Shown here: one piece after another, positions 20,691 through 33,511 of the stretch
How the letters are laid out: each line of letters begins with the position of its first letter
How positions within the stretch are numbered: position 1 is the first letter of the stretch
DNA from: Symbiodinium natans
Lineage: Eukaryota > Sar > Dinophyceae > Suessiales > Symbiodiniaceae
Assembly: GCA_905221605.1 (NCBI GenBank)
Contig: CAJNDS010002656.1
Span: 267,501 to 326,619, forward strand
DNA length: 59,119 nt
Reading direction: 5' to 3'
Translations under genes and position numbers: made by a program
Notes under the pieces: generated by a model
Databases searched by the model: none
What the model saw: the letters and a program-made list of their open reading frames with translations, nothing else
Told to the model about the DNA's origin: nothing

Positions 20691-22050
20691 ATTCTGTTTG
20701 TTTTCTGCCCCCACCCCCAAGATCTACACCCTCCTTGTCTACACTACTCTTCTGCTGGCTTCCACGCACTTCTGAACAAGTAGTGCACGCCGAAAGCACT
20801 GTAAATACCGCTAAAATCGTACTTGTCGAGTATTTCCGGGACTATTTTACGTAACACACCATGCATGCAAAAATGTCTATAAATCTGCAACCGAATTTCG
20901 GTCTAGAATTATGTGACCTTCTATACTTTGAAAGCAAAAAACCTGGAAGGTATAGCAGTTTTGCTGTTAACACCTCAAAAAAATTCGTGCTTTTTGTGTT
21001 TTTTACTGTTGTCTTTGTAAACAAATACGTGCTGAGTTGCACGTGTCCACTGAGCTGCACGTGTCAACACTGGGTCTGACGGGGCTTCTTTCAGGATTCC
21101 CAGGAAAGGGTCTCTTTGTCTCATACAACAATAACAGCCAATAGTAGGAAAATTCCTACCACTAACCATAACAATATTATCATGCCTACTGTTATAGTAA
21201 TCACTGGTTCCGTAGTAAAATGTGTCCGCTGTGTTTCGGGGGTTCTGCAAACTCCAAGTCTGGCTTATCGGGCGGCTTGCGGCGTGTGTCCCAATAGCTG
21301 TCCTTCAGTGCTCACTCCAAGCAAGCTGAAAATAGGAATTCACAGACTAAACCAGTATGTACTTATGCAATGAATATTGCATTGGTGTGCTTTTCAAAAT
21401 GTACCAGGTGTTTCAATAGTATTTAATTTGCCTAGTTAGTCAACATTTTGCTTGGAGAAAGCGTTGCTTAGGAAAATTGCATTCTTTGTGCCGAAACACC
21501 TGAAAACCAAAAGTCCAAACTTCGCCAGAGATTCTCCCAAGGCTTTAGGATTTGGAACTTCCGAGTACTATGATCTTCACGAGGCAAATAGGTTTCCAAG
21601 AAAGAATATGTATTCTTGAGCTTGTCTATGCGAATTGTGCGCTTGAGACAGAATATAATCTGTACAAGTGGTGTTTAATCAGTGCGCTTCATCACTATGT
21701 GATGAAAACTGCTTGTTTAAAGTCAAATCTAGTACACATAATCGCTGTGCTAAAGTCGTGTTTCTTTAAGAACTCTACGAGAATTATGCATTTGTAAGCT
21801 TGTCTATGCTGTTTAAGAGTTCGTAATTCAGTATTTTTGCCGCACTATGTGCTTAGAAGAGTATTTCCCTGGGCTTGGGACAAGCACTGCTTCTCTAGAA
21901 ACAGAACGAATTGCTTTTCAAAAAAGCATCTTGTCTCTAAAATTGCAGTACTTGTCTAGATCATTTTGCAATAGGTATTCTATGAGTGAACAAAAACTAG
22001 GATAGTTTACTCAGCCTCTTTCATATAGTATTAGTTCGCCTAGTACAGGC
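20691..22050. other. no gene recognised
   Basis: AT-rich, non-repetitive sequence with only short ORFs lacking coding character. A CCCCCAAGATCTAC junction sits at 20707-20726. I see nothing else to annotate. Confidence 0.5.
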
Positions 22051-22069
22051 ACTATAGGTTTTGGGCACG

Positions 22070-22530
22070 CATTATTTCTCTACAAGAGAAACACGAAACC
22101 AGACAAACCAAAAACCCACAAACCAAAAAAAAAACAAAACCGAAAAAAACAAAAGAACCAAAATAAGCATTTTCTGAGACTCTTGGAAACAAAAAACCAA
22201 AAATATACATATATATACAAAAAAAACAAACAAACAAAACCAAAACCAAGAAAAAAAAAACAGAAAACACATTATTCGGAGACTCCTGGACAAATCGAAT
22301 CATTACCCCGGTGTCGTCAAGAGTTCGAAAATAATGGTGTTTTTGGTGTTCTTGGTTTTTCTGGTTTTTTGGGGTTTGTTTTTTTTGGTTTGGGTTGTTT
22401 TGGTTTCACCTGTCCAAGAGTCTCAGAATAATGTATTTTTTTGGTTTTGTTTTTTTGGTTTCGGCTTTTTGGCATCCTGATTTTGGCGTTTTTGACCTTT
22501 TTTGGGTTCTGGAAACCTGTAAACGTAGAT
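22070..22530. repeat. snapback of CCAAAA-rich arms
   Basis: ACCAAAAACC-rich sequence (22090-22260) is answered by GGTTTTTTGG-rich sequence (22335-22480). Inside, CATTATTCGGAGACTCCTGG (from 22269) returns inverted and diverged as TCCAAGAGTCTCAGAATAATG (from 22412). This forms a foldback of about 400 bp. Confidence 0.65.
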
Positions 22531-22673
22531 CTTGGGGGGGGGGGGGTGGCGAGCATATAAATATGTGTATATATATATATGTATGCATAGTACTCTATAA
22601 TATAATACATCATATTACATTATATCATATTATATTGTATTATATCATATTATATTATGTTGTATCATATTCG

Positions 22674-22706
<33 letters not shown>

Positions 22707-22960
22707 TTATACATATATGTGGTAACCCCTCCCCCCTCTGCATGGATCCATACTTTTTCTTCATTTTTTTTTCTTTCAGGTATCGAGCTCAGAAAGACCA
22801 TTTCGTCTAGGGCCGCAGGGTTTAGGGCCCCGCCCCCCTGCACATGACACAGCCACGCTCCCTTCCCCGACCTCTGCAAAGGTGCTGTGGGGAGGGGGGG
22901 GGGGGGGCCCTCTCGTGAGGTCTCAAAGTTTGTCCTGTCAGGATACAAATTTTTTCAAAA
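22530..22960. repeat. TA microsatellites and poly-G/C junctions
   Basis: A G run next to TGGCGAGCATATA (22537-22560), ATTAT repeats, a TA run followed by ACCCCTCCCCCCTCTGC and ATGGATCCAT (22722-22750), and a second G run at 22890-22907. No gene seen. Confidence 0.6.
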
Positions 22961-23400
22961 TTTCAAAAAAACTCAAAATTGAACTTTTTGGGCCCTAAAA
23001 CCGAAGATTGAAGAACTGAAGATCCCTGCAAAAAGTTTCTCCAGCATCTTCGATTTGGGGACCCGAAATGTTTTTTCATATCTAAAAAAAATTCGAATCT
23101 GAAATTTCCCCATCCTTCAACTGCAGATTCTAGGAAAACTTTGCCTAAAAATCTTCAATTCTTCAATCTTCGGTTTTAGGGTCCAAAAATTTCAAATTTG
23201 AAGTTTCTTTGAAATTTTGAAAATTTTCGGGTCCCCAAATCGAAGATCCTGGGAAACTTTTCCTAGGGATCTTCAATTCTTCAATCTTCAGTTTTAGGGT
23301 CCAAAAATTTCAAATTTGAAAAGGTTTTCCACAAGAGTCTCCCAAAAATCTTCAATCTTCACTATCTTCTATTGCAATTTTTCAAAATTCTTAAGCATTC
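22960..23400. repeat. inverted and direct repeats of CTTCAATCTTCGGTTTTAGGG type
   Basis: Two direct copies (near 23150 and 23275) of TCTTCAATTCTTCAATCTTC followed by a TTTTAGGGTCCAAAAATTTC phrase. A reverse-complement copy lies at about 22985-23060. Confidence 0.7.
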
Positions 23401-23579
23401 CAAAGAATTAATCCTGAACTAAGAATATTAGGAAAATTAATCCTGGAATGAGCGTCTTGTGAACTAACACCCGCACGAAAAAGTTTGAACGCAGCCCTCC
23501 CTCCCCCTCCCTCCCCCTCCTCTCCGCCAGGCTCCGCTGCGCTCTCTGGTTGTTTTTGTAAGGGCTTGTTCAAGGCTTA

Positions 23580-24370
23580 TCTTTAAAACCTTATCGGTTA
23601 AGGGAGTAGGGTTTGAAAGAGAAGGCCCGAAACTCGAGAGGGTTTAAGGCTCTAATCCCCAACTTAACTCTTAAACCCTAAACCTTTAAACCTCATACAT
23701 AGGGTTTCAAGGTTACGCAATTACACTTAAATCCTTAACCTTTTAAGCCCTATGGTGAAGGTTTCAAGGTTTAGGGTTTAAGATTTAGGCATTTAAACCT
23801 AACCAGCAAATGGACCGCACTCTTAACCCTTTTCCCCTAGGGTTCAGGGCGTTAAGGTTTTAAGGTTTAGGGTTTCAAATTTAAGCATTTAAACCTGAGG
23901 CCATAGAGTTTAAACCATAAGGGTTTAAGGCTTAGGCATTTAGGCCTTGACTAGCCTTTAGGATTTAGGGAAAAATTCCGCTCCTTAAATAGCTGTCGCT
24001 ACCTTCTAAAGAGAAGGATCACCTACTAGTTTGGGATTTGACGAATAACAAGGTCTACGCCACCCACCTCATGGTTTACGCAATAGGATTTGGGGAATAA
24101 GAGTACGGCAATGCGATTTTGGGAACAAGATTTAGGGGCCCCGCTCTCTTTAGGACTTCAAATGAAAAGGACTTTGGGTTCAGGGACCCTCTTCAGGGTT
24201 TAGGGAACAAGTTTTGGGAGTAAAATTCAAGGAATAAGATTTAGGGATCCCGCTCTTTAGGATGTAGGGAAAAGAAATTAAGGAATAAGGTTAGCTTTTC
24301 TAGGATTTGAATAAGGGAATAAGATTTAGGGATCCCATTCTTTAGGATTTTGCAGCTTTTCAGGGGCTCT
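23580..24370. repeat. degenerate telomere-like repeat and AAGATTTAGGGATCCC repeats
   Basis: Decayed TTTAGGG/CCCTAAA sequence to about 23960, then four or five dispersed copies of AATAAGATTTAGGGATCCCG and CTCTTTAGGATT. No coding potential. Confidence 0.7.
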
Positions 24371-24454
24371 CCTAGGGGCTCTCCTCTGTAGGATATGTGG
24401 AAGGTTTCCCTGCATTCAGTTTCGTATGTACATCCTGAGGCTAGACGGGCCACA

Positions 24455-24545
24455 AAACAATGGATCCATGAGAGGGCGGGGGGTAGCGCATATATATATA
24501 TATATATATACACATATATATATATATACATATACATTTATATAT
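24455..24545. repeat. ATGGATCCAT / poly-G / TA junction
   Basis: ATGGATCCATGAGAGGGCGG and GGTAGCGCATATATA lead into a TA microsatellite. It mirrors the junction at 22720-22750. Confidence 0.7.
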
Positions 24546-24649
24546 ACAAGTATATGTTTAGAACTATTTTGTGACACTATTAGTATGAGAAAATACGTAT
24601 GCTTGCTTTTACTTTACAGTAGAATAGAAGGACTGGAACCTGTCGAGTC

Positions 24650-26950
24650 CATCTCAAGACGCTCCGCCTTGAGAGGTCGCGCCTGGCAGCTCACCTCAAG
24701 TTGAAACATGAGCCCTAAACTGAAGCAAAGTTTCTTTTGCAAGGACCCTTACCAAGAGTCTACTTTGCAACGTGCCGCATCCACCGAAGCCTCCGGCTGA
24801 ACCCTCTGTGGAAGCCATGCAGCCGACCACATCCTGACAAGCCAGAAGTGTCCGAAGTGCCTCCGCCTGGCGCAGGGCAAGCACTCGTGGCACCCGTGAC
24901 AGCATGAACTCCGCTCAAGAAAGAATTATCGAAGGTGCCCTGAGCACTCAAAGATGCTCTGACTGACCACACTCCTACTGCTAGCGCACTCAAAGCAGCA
25001 CAGAGAGGCTCCAAGCAACGCCTCTGCTTGGGCCGCCCGGCAGCGCTGGCGTTCGCTGTCCAGCGCATCACTGGCATGTGGCAGATTTTTGACCAACACT
25101 TGAGGGAATGAGGTCCGTTTCAATACCTGTTGCTACGCACACTCCTGGACGCTTGATTCCTACATTCATGCACAGGGGAAAGTTATCAGGCAGCCTACGC
25201 AAGAAATGCAAACATGGCGGCCCCTGCGGAGTATGAATACAACCCAGCCTCAGCGATCTGTTCGCCTCGACGAGGTGCACCCTCGCGGCTCGGGCGATCT
25301 TTGCCTCCTCCGCAAGTGCGAAGCGCAGGGCCTCCAGTTGCACAACCGGACATAGGTTTGATGTCAAGTTTGCATGCCCCCCCTTTCTTTCAATACATGA
25401 AGTAAAAGAAGCTAGCAGAATGCTGCATCCGTACAAGCATCTTTCCACGAGCTCCAGCCGGAAAGAGACTGCGCAAAGTGCTACACATTGCGTGGGTTTT
25501 GAGGTTGCTGGCACATGCCAGGCTGAGCGCTTCTCGCCTCATCAATCTGCGCCTGCACATCTGCCTGAAGTTCGGGCCTCGACTCCTGGAAAGGCGGGAT
25601 GCGGAAGGGGGGCATAATAGCTAACGAAGGAACGTGCTCAGCCCCGCCTCAGCCACCTTCTCCGCCAGCTGTTCCTTCACAGGCGCACGTACCATGCGAA
25701 AGAAAAAACGCAGCTGGTGAGATCAGGGTCAGGATGCGTTGCGAGTCCTGGAGCTGCTCCAGTTCCAGGCGCCTGCATATACAGCATCAATATAAAGTTG
25801 CATATGTAAGGGGGCGGAAACCTTGCACAAATATGGCTTGAGGGACATTACTGGGGCTCCAGGCATTTCCAATTCCCGCTCCGCTGCGAGGGCTGCTTGC
25901 TGTGCAAGCGCCAGCCGGAGTTCCTGCTCGGAATACCAACTCTCGCGCGACTGGCCGGCTTCGGTTTCAAAAGGAAGCGTGGAAGGCCAGGTGAAAACCA
26001 TGCGAAAGCGACAACATCGCAGGAACGCAAGACCTCAAGGACATTTGGCGAAAAGCATGCAGCACGTGAAGCCAAGCTCAGGAAGCGCGAAACTGAAGAA
26101 AAAATGGGCCGCCTAAGCCGTGGGATGGTGCAGTATGGTAGAACGCAAGGGCACCACACCCTCGCGCCTCGCGCTCCTCCCTTGCCCGCCCCACGGCCAC
26201 CAGGAGCTCTGCGGTGGTGCCCGAGGCCTGCGCGTCGGCTTCGCGCCTCACAGCTCTCTCATAAACTCTCGAAATACACATCTGGCATCATCTGGCATCG
26301 TCTGGCATCATCTGGCAGTGTAACAAGTAATGTGACGTGCAGCACCGGGCCTCAACTCAGCGGAGACTTCACGCAGCTCGCTGCCCAACTCGGAGCTCCC
26401 CAGTCGTGCTGCTACAGCTGCCAGCCGCTCGGCCAGTCGGCCGAGGCCTTGGGGCTTCGATGCTCTGCATGTTTAATGCATATTTAATGCATCCTTGAGG
26501 GCCGCCTCCCAAAACAAGCGAGCAAGGAGCTATTTCGGAATCATTTTCATGATTGTCTTCATCGGCACATGCAAAGGCACTTTCCGCAGCAAAAGCAAGC
26601 GAGCCGCTGGAAGTTGCCATAAGCAACAACTGACAGCACACATCATGGCCAGCACCACTGCGTTTCTGCTGCTTGCACTTGTCCCATATGACGTTGGCAG
26701 GTTGTGCGTGCAGCTGCAGGATACCCAGGTGCCCTCTGTGTAATTGTCACTGCTGTGACGTACGTGCACCATACTACGACCACAACTTGACATGCTAACG
26801 GCTAACGCCGAACTACGTCGCACTTGCTGACCTGTTCCAATGATCACGTTGACGTGCTCCAGCCCTTTTCGCGGCACAGCTTCCAACATCTTCAGCTGCC
26901 TCCGTGGGAAATCGCACGCGTAGTGTTCCCAGACCCCTGAATCCAAGCGC
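24650..26950 (-). CDS. probable many-exon coiled-coil protein gene
   Basis: On the minus strand, short open segments of strongly helical, Ala/Glu/Leu/Arg-rich peptide recur with small gaps and frame changes, as expected for short exons. Segments in order: about 26455-26340 (LGRLAERLAAVAARLG), 26281-26170 (ERAVRREADAQ), 25975-25865 (SEQELRLALAQQAALAAERE), 25775-25720 (RLELEQLQDSQRIL), 25690-25627 (VKEQLAEKVAEAG), 25600-25510 (ELQADVQAQIDEARSAQ), 25350-25250 (LEALRFALAEEAKIARAARV), 25060-24970 (DSERQRCRAAQAEALLG) and 24890-24830 (LALRQAEALRTLL). Many independent coiled-coil peptides on one strand argue for one real gene, perhaps structural or cytoskeletal, but I did not fix splice sites and cannot name it. 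Further exons may extend to about 27.3 kb. Confidence 0.45.
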
Positions 26951-28075
26951 TAAACCCTAAACCCAAAGCCTAGTGTGTGCTTTTTGTTCCGTTTCGCTTT
27001 TTGTTCAGCACGCCCTTTTGTAGCTCACGCGGCTGGCCGAGAAGAAAACATAAGCACGTTCCGGTTCCACAGAGACTTAGCCATCGACCCCAATGCCCAG
27101 CAGACCCAGCCCGTCCCAGCCCTCTGGAGGATTTCAGACACAGTGCCGTCAGAAGCTTCGGAATTGAGGTGTGAAGGCTATCTTCAAGGGCCTCAGGGGC
27201 TGCATCTGCCGGTTCATTCTTCGATGTGGGCCATTCTGGGCAAGAACATGCCAGATACAGACATAAGACATACTTAAACGTGACGCGCGAAGAGACCAAA
27301 CTCAGCCGATCAAGATAAAATCTTGCCACGGCTTGAGATCCTACACAAAGGTGCCTGCCAACTACTTCTGAGGGCGGCCCAAGTGAAACCAAATCTGTGG
27401 CCCTGCACACTTATTCGCACTTTCGTGCGCCTAAAGAAATGCATGGGCTTGGGCCCTTGCATTTGCACATCCTTGAAACCATGTTATCATGATTCAGACT
27501 CCGTGCCAGACCTTTGACTCCTGGCGCTTCCCAACAGCAAACATTTTGGCGTGCAGGTTAGAGGGTATGGGCTTTGAATGGGTTTACAGTACGTGAAGCC
27601 TTTGGAATCCCAAGACCCCAAACTAGCTCTGCTTCGGATGTGAATGTTGGCGGCAGGAAGAGGTCGGCTCTAAACCAAAGTCGTTTGTTCGGGCCCTTGG
27701 CTAAGTAGAGACCAGACAGTTCTAAGAGACGAGCAGGGCGCGTTGTGCAAAAGGCACGGGGCTTCAAGTCCATGAACCTGAAACCTGAACCCTAGATGGG
27801 CTCAAGCACTGATCTTAAACAAGGCGGGCCTAGCTTCACAGAGCAAAGCCGCCGCCAGCCCCGCATCGGCCTCCCACATGCTTGCGCGAAGCAGCCACAC
27901 GAATGCTGATAAAATAACAAAAAAACCCTCAACTCTTCTCTTGAGGAAGCACGCTTAGATGTAATTTGTTTTTGCTTGCTCGTAATTGCAGGCGTTCTCA
28001 TCCACAAAACTTGGTTGTCACTTGTTTTGGCTGCGGAACGGCCTAATCCCCTTGACCCAACCTATCCGTGCCAGC
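26951..28075. other. no gene recognised
   Basis: Mixed-composition sequence with a short CCCTAAA remnant at 26951. A minus-strand stretch near 27270-27130 could be one more exon of the coiled-coil gene, but evidence is thin. Confidence 0.4.
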
Positions 28076-28079
28076 CAAC

Positions 28080-28870
28080 ATCTCCTTTTGCGGTAGGGGT
28101 TGCCACCCAGCATCTCTTTGGGTTTAGGGGCTTCAGGGGTTTTAGGTTTCGGGGTTTTAGGGCTTAAGGTCTAGGTTTAGGGTTGCACCTCTTCGGGTTT
28201 AAGGGTTTGGGGTATTCGGCTTTGCAAACCCACATCTGCTTTAAGGGCTTCGGGCTTACCCTCCAACCTGCCTGGGTCCGCCTGCATCCACAGGACCCCT
28301 TTGTGGGCCTAAGGTTTGCCACCCGATGGCCCTCAAGGGCTTGCCACCCAACATCTCTTTTGCAAGGCCGGCCATCATCTCCGTTCTGGGGTTTGGGTCT
28401 GCCACATAGGGCTTAATGCAGGGCTTGGTGCTTGCCACTCAACATCCCCTCTTGGGGATTAGGGCTTGGGGCTTGGGACTTTAGGAAGTTCAGGGCTTGC
28501 CACCAAACATGTCCTTTGGAGGTTGCGGTTTGCCTGCCAAACCCTCTTATCCGGACTTTCGACACTAGAGGTACCCTTTTGGGGGGTTTATATGATAAGG
28601 ATTATTCTATTTTGGGGTTTTTCACCCTACATCAGAACCTCTGATCGGGCTTGGTTTGTCACCCAACACTGCCCTCCAACATTTCTTTTAATCCTTTAGG
28701 GGTTTGGGATTGCCACATTTCCGTTTAAGCTTCGGGTCTCCCTTAGGGGCATAAGGCTTGCCACCCCACATCCATGTTTCAGCTCCGGTCAGGGGTTTGA
28801 GACTTAAAGGTCTCCTTGCGCGACCAGGGAATGCCACCCAACGTCTCCTTCAGAGCGTCGGCCTCCACAT
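28080..28870 (+). repeat. degenerate TTGCCACCCAACATCTC repeats
   Basis: TTGCCACCCAACATCTC-type phrases recur at about 28098, 28340, 28430, 28497, 28650, 28758 and 28830, linked by GGGGTTTAGGGCTT-like sequence. Confidence 0.7.
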
Positions 28871-28989
28871 TTTCGGGGAGGGGCCCAAAATCTCGTGGGA
28901 GGGTTCGCTGTCTTCCTGCGGGGCGGGTCATCCTTGTAGCGGGGGTAGGGCGCTGAGGCCCTGAGACGGACATGTTACAAGTAAGCAAT

Positions 28990-29130
28990 AAAAGCTTTCT
29001 AGTAGTACGAACGTTACTAGTATTCCTAGCAATACTAGCATTACGAGTATTGCTAGTATTACTAATATTCCTGGTATTACTAGTATTGTTACTAATAAGA
29101 GTTGTAATACGAGTAGCAGTAGGAATAGCC
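28990..29130. repeat. ACTAGTATT-type microsatellite
   Basis: Imperfect repeats of TTACTAGTATTCC. The hydrophobic Leu/Val/Ile ORFs on both strands arise from it. Confidence 0.8.
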
Positions 29131-32100
29131 ATAATGGCCACGGCAACAGCAAGAGCAATGGTACCAACGACTGCACCTCGGCAGCCTGCGTCAGCTGGCG
29201 AAAAAACTCGGCCCGCACCTGCGGCATCATTATTGAAGAATGGCGCAGCTTGCCAGACCGATCTTCATTCAGTTTGCGGTGGTTGTTTCAACCCACGCCC
29301 CACAAAGAGTGCGGGATTGTGAGGTTGAAGGTTTAGGGTTTCGGGTTGAGAGTGGAAGGTTCCGGCTTTAGGCAATTTTTGCGCAGAACGGTCCCTCAAT
29401 CGTGGCCCGCGGGGTTTAGGGTGTTGGTCGAGGCTGTAGGACTGTAGAATTCAAGGTTGTTGCTGCCAGTTCTACTTTGAAGGTTACGATCCCGAAGACA
29501 AGGGGCCTTGCCGCCAAAACCACCGATAGGTCTTGCACATGCCGTTTGCCCGTTGAACAAGCCTTGGTCTGAACGACAGAGCACTCAAAGCCTCTAAGAC
29601 TAAGAGTCAAGCCCTGCAACCCCACAAAATGTTTTTAAAATCCATACCATCCATACCCCATGCAGCCAAGAATCCCAGCCCACCCCTCAACCCTAACCCC
29701 TACAAGCCCCTGGCTAATCTGAACCCTGAACCCTGAACCCTGAACCCTGACTCAGCCCCACCCTGAACCCGATGACTGAAACCGCCTTCAAACCTAAACC
29801 CTGACCCTCCCCCTGTCTCGTCCTCGTCTTCACGCGCTCGACTTTCAAAGTGAGCTACCTGAAGCAACTCACATGGGTGAGTCCGTGTGTCTCTGTTTAG
29901 AGGGCTTACAGAGTTTGCACGATCTTTCCGCAGGAAAAGCGGACGGGGCTGCAAGCAAATTTGGGTCTAGCATTGTCAAAGCAAGCCTTGCAAGGGAACT
30001 TGTACTCATGTCAAACAGCATTTCTGACGCAAAAGTTGTCCTTCATTCAAGAACTCGGCAACGCAGCAACGCCCAAGTCAAAGCCTCTAGATCATGTAAG
30101 TTGTGCAAATAAATCGAGCGTCAGCCCAAATGCGCCACTACCCGGCAAGCTTTTGAATGAAGGGCTTTGAGGCCCCAGAGGCTGGGCCTGTTCAGGTTTC
30201 TTGGCCTTATGAGAGGGTTGAGATTTGTCGCGCGTTTGGGGATTGAGGGTTTGTGGCCAGCCCCTGCATTCTTTCCTCCACCAACAGCCCCGCAGTTTGT
30301 TCGATGCCTTGACCCGGCGCTGGCGCTCGTCGTATTCGAACCTCCGGACTCGGAACCAGTTGCAACTGTCGAGCGGGGGCCTTAACAAGCAATTCGCTTT
30401 AGGGGCGTGGGGCTCGGAGGTTTCGGGCTTTTGTTGCATCGGGGATTGAATCTCAGGCAGCTAGTCGGGGAGTTTTCGGGTCGAGGTCGGATGCGGGACT
30501 GGGCCTCAATGGATTGGGTTTTTGATCCCCCTGACTCACATAAACAGTCCCAAAACTACCTTGAAACACTACTTGGGGATGGGATATAAGCAGCTTCCCC
30601 AAAGGGAGCCAAAGGATTCGGCCTCTCGATGCAAAACTCCCGGAGCCTCTTGCCTGCGGCGGGCTTCGCAATTTGGATGAAAATAGGCGTTGCTGGTCTG
30701 CAGGGGACTCATGGGTTCGGGTTTGAGGCTCGGGGATTAGAATTTGCAGCTGATTGCTTCGCCAGTACGGCCCGAAGGGTGTGGAGATCTTTGGGGCGGC
30801 GTTCAGGGGTGATCTGCGACAACCAAAAACAAAGCCCAGGATCACCCTGTGCCGGGTGTTTCGAAATCCTGACTCCACTTTATCTTGAAACCCAAACCAT
30901 GATGCGCTTACTCCTCGACAAAAAACATGCGACAGATCCGAAGCTAAGTCGCAATGGCATGAACCCCATTTGGGGGCTCTTCTTCATACAGCCTCATATG
31001 CTGAAGGACCTAAAAGGGACTAGGATGCAGAGAGCCTTTTGTTGACTTTTTCGAGAACTGACCACATGTCTCGGAGTCCGGCCCACAGTCTCCTCGAAGC
31101 CGCCGCCGAAGTAGCGTCCATGCAGGGAGGCCAGGTGGTCTAAGGGGACACCTGGTCCCAGAGGGCAGAGCAACAGAGAAAATAAGCCAACGGATTTGAA
31201 GTGCGCAGCCAGCTTCATGGAGGCAACTACACCGAAACTCCGCTCGAACTTTGCCTCTGTGAGAGGCGTAAGGTTTGAGGCCTAGGGCGTAGGGTGGAAA
31301 GTGGGAGGCCTGCAGCACCGGCAGGCACCAGCTCCTGGGCAAAACGCCCGGTGTGACCGGATTACTTTCGGTTTCGGGCTGAGGGTGTGGGAAAGAAAGC
31401 ATTGGCTGGAACTTCAAGTGAAGCCAAAATGGCATGGCATCATCTTCAATCAGGACTTTCCCCACCCGCGAGGCCATGGTTGGCGAAACATGCAGAGTGA
31501 AGCCCACCTACGCTCCGAAACGTCAACGATTACAATCTCTACAGGCTCAGACGGTCGCGCCTGCGTGTTCCAAGAACCCGCTCAACCCGGAACCCCTATC
31601 CCCGAGCCCTAAGGCTCGGCCCTCGAACCGGAAACTTCGAACCACCTCAACCTCCGAAAACCTTTACAAGTGGGCGTGAACCCCAAGCCTGCCCCAGCCC
31701 TAGCACCTAAGCCACGGTTCCAGGGTCTCGAAGAGCTCTGCCGCGTTTGCAGCCGCGGCAGCGGAACCCTCGATGAAGTCGGGATGCTCTGTACCCAGCA
31801 CCTCGTAGGTCTTGGAGCAGTTCAGGATATGGGATTTAGGACAGGACATGTGTACATGAGCATTTGACATCTTGATCCAAGAAAAACACATGTCCAAGGC
31901 CTCATGGGCTAAGGCAGGCTTCATACGCTCAGCTCACTTCTTTACGTCACGCAAGAAGTGCTGCTGCAAGCCACTGGCTCAACTTGCGGAGAATTTCGGG
32001 TCTAGTTACAACCTTAGTTGGCGTACTTGTATCCCGCATATAATCATACCATTTAGGTCTGAGAATGGTGTCCTGCGGTAGTACTCTTCGTGAACCCAAT

Positions 32101-33511
32101 CCGTCCTGGACACCTTGAGCCCTAAACAGCCTAAACCCTGGTTTTGTTGAATAGCCTGCCGCGCCCTGAACTCCGACCACCATAGACTCCGAACCTTGCG
32201 GGCCTCAGACAGAAAGAGTCGTCAGTTCCCTGCAAGTCTTATTATTCTGAGGCGGACAAGCGTCGACGGAGTTCGCAGTGGTGCAATCCTGGACGTTTTG
32301 AAGCTGAGGCCTGAACCTTTTTGACCCTCTTAAAGCCCCCAAGAAGTGAAACCCTGAGGCTAAAGCAGATACACCTCAACTTGGGGCTGAGGAGGTTGTC
32401 AACCCCAAGCTCTCTGCCACAGAGCCTAAAGCGGAAACTACACCAAGGAAGCTTTATGCGGAGGTCTTTGGGTGGCCACGCGTATGGATGGGAGGAAGTT
32501 GCGGCGTGTACCTGACGTGCAGTCCGCCAACCCCTAAACCGTGTTAGCCTAAGCGTAGGGCATAGGGCTTAGGGGCCAGGAGTCTAAATCTAAACCCGAC
32601 GACTACACGTAACCCCTGAACCTACACAAGCCTACCCAGACACAGGTGCACGTATGCCCAGGCCATAAGCTCAACAAGACCTCGAAGCCTCAACCCTGAG
32701 CCACTCGCATCAGTGAACCTACAAACTCATGACATGGGAGGACTCCCTGCATTGAGATGTCATTACTTCCTAGATCAAAAAAGACGGTCTCAGTGTGACT
32801 GCCTATGGTTGGTTCTCGGCTGTGTGAGAGCCCTTCACCCGAAGCCCTAGCCCTGACTTAAAATCGCGGCAAAGAGCTTTAATCCGAAAATTCTGCCAGA
32901 CCAGCTGATGCCGTTCTTTACCATCATCCTGAGATGATCACTGTAGGCTGGTGTTTTCCCACTTCAAACGTTGGGCTTGGCTTCCGGTGATCCATAAAGC
33001 GACGCCAACATGGCGAACAGGATCCTAGACATCCCCCAAATAGGGCTTTACATAAAAAGGGACCCCGAATATGGAAGAATGAGGACCCCAATAAGGTACC
33101 CCTTATATCGTAAAATTTCCCAACTGTTAGCTGCGCAGCAGTGTTGCTGTCACCCGCAAGCTGCGTAAGCGGCACGAGGCGCTCGCCGGCCAGTTCTCGC
33201 CGGAGTTGGGCTACATCTTGCTGGCTGCTCCTGTGGTCTTGGCAAAAGTTCTAAGGACAACTCGAGCACGTTTACAAGCATGTCATCCGCTCCAGCCAGC
33301 ACATGCATTCAACTGCACAGACTTGCTACTGCATAGGGATCCTAAAGTAGGCTGAGGCCTCAAGGAACAAAATTAGGTTTCTGGCTCAAAGCCGCCTGAG
33401 CATGCTCCGCGGGCCCCTTTATCAGATACAACACAAGTTTGTTTTTACTACAATGCTCGGGAACAAAGAAAGCCCCACAAAAGCCTTCACGCCACTTTCA
33501 TTCCCCCCTAA
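29131..33511. other. no gene recognised; scattered CCCTGAAC remnants
   Basis: A short CCCTGAA array lies at 29718-29750 and decayed telomere-like words are scattered throughout. Many ORFs of 60-165 codons exist on both strands, but none shows recognisable motifs or consistent coding character. Confidence 0.4.

Noticed and set aside
28972-29322. Hydrophobic, membrane-protein-like ORFs on both strands
   Set aside because: The hydrophobic part is the ACTAGTATT-type microsatellite.
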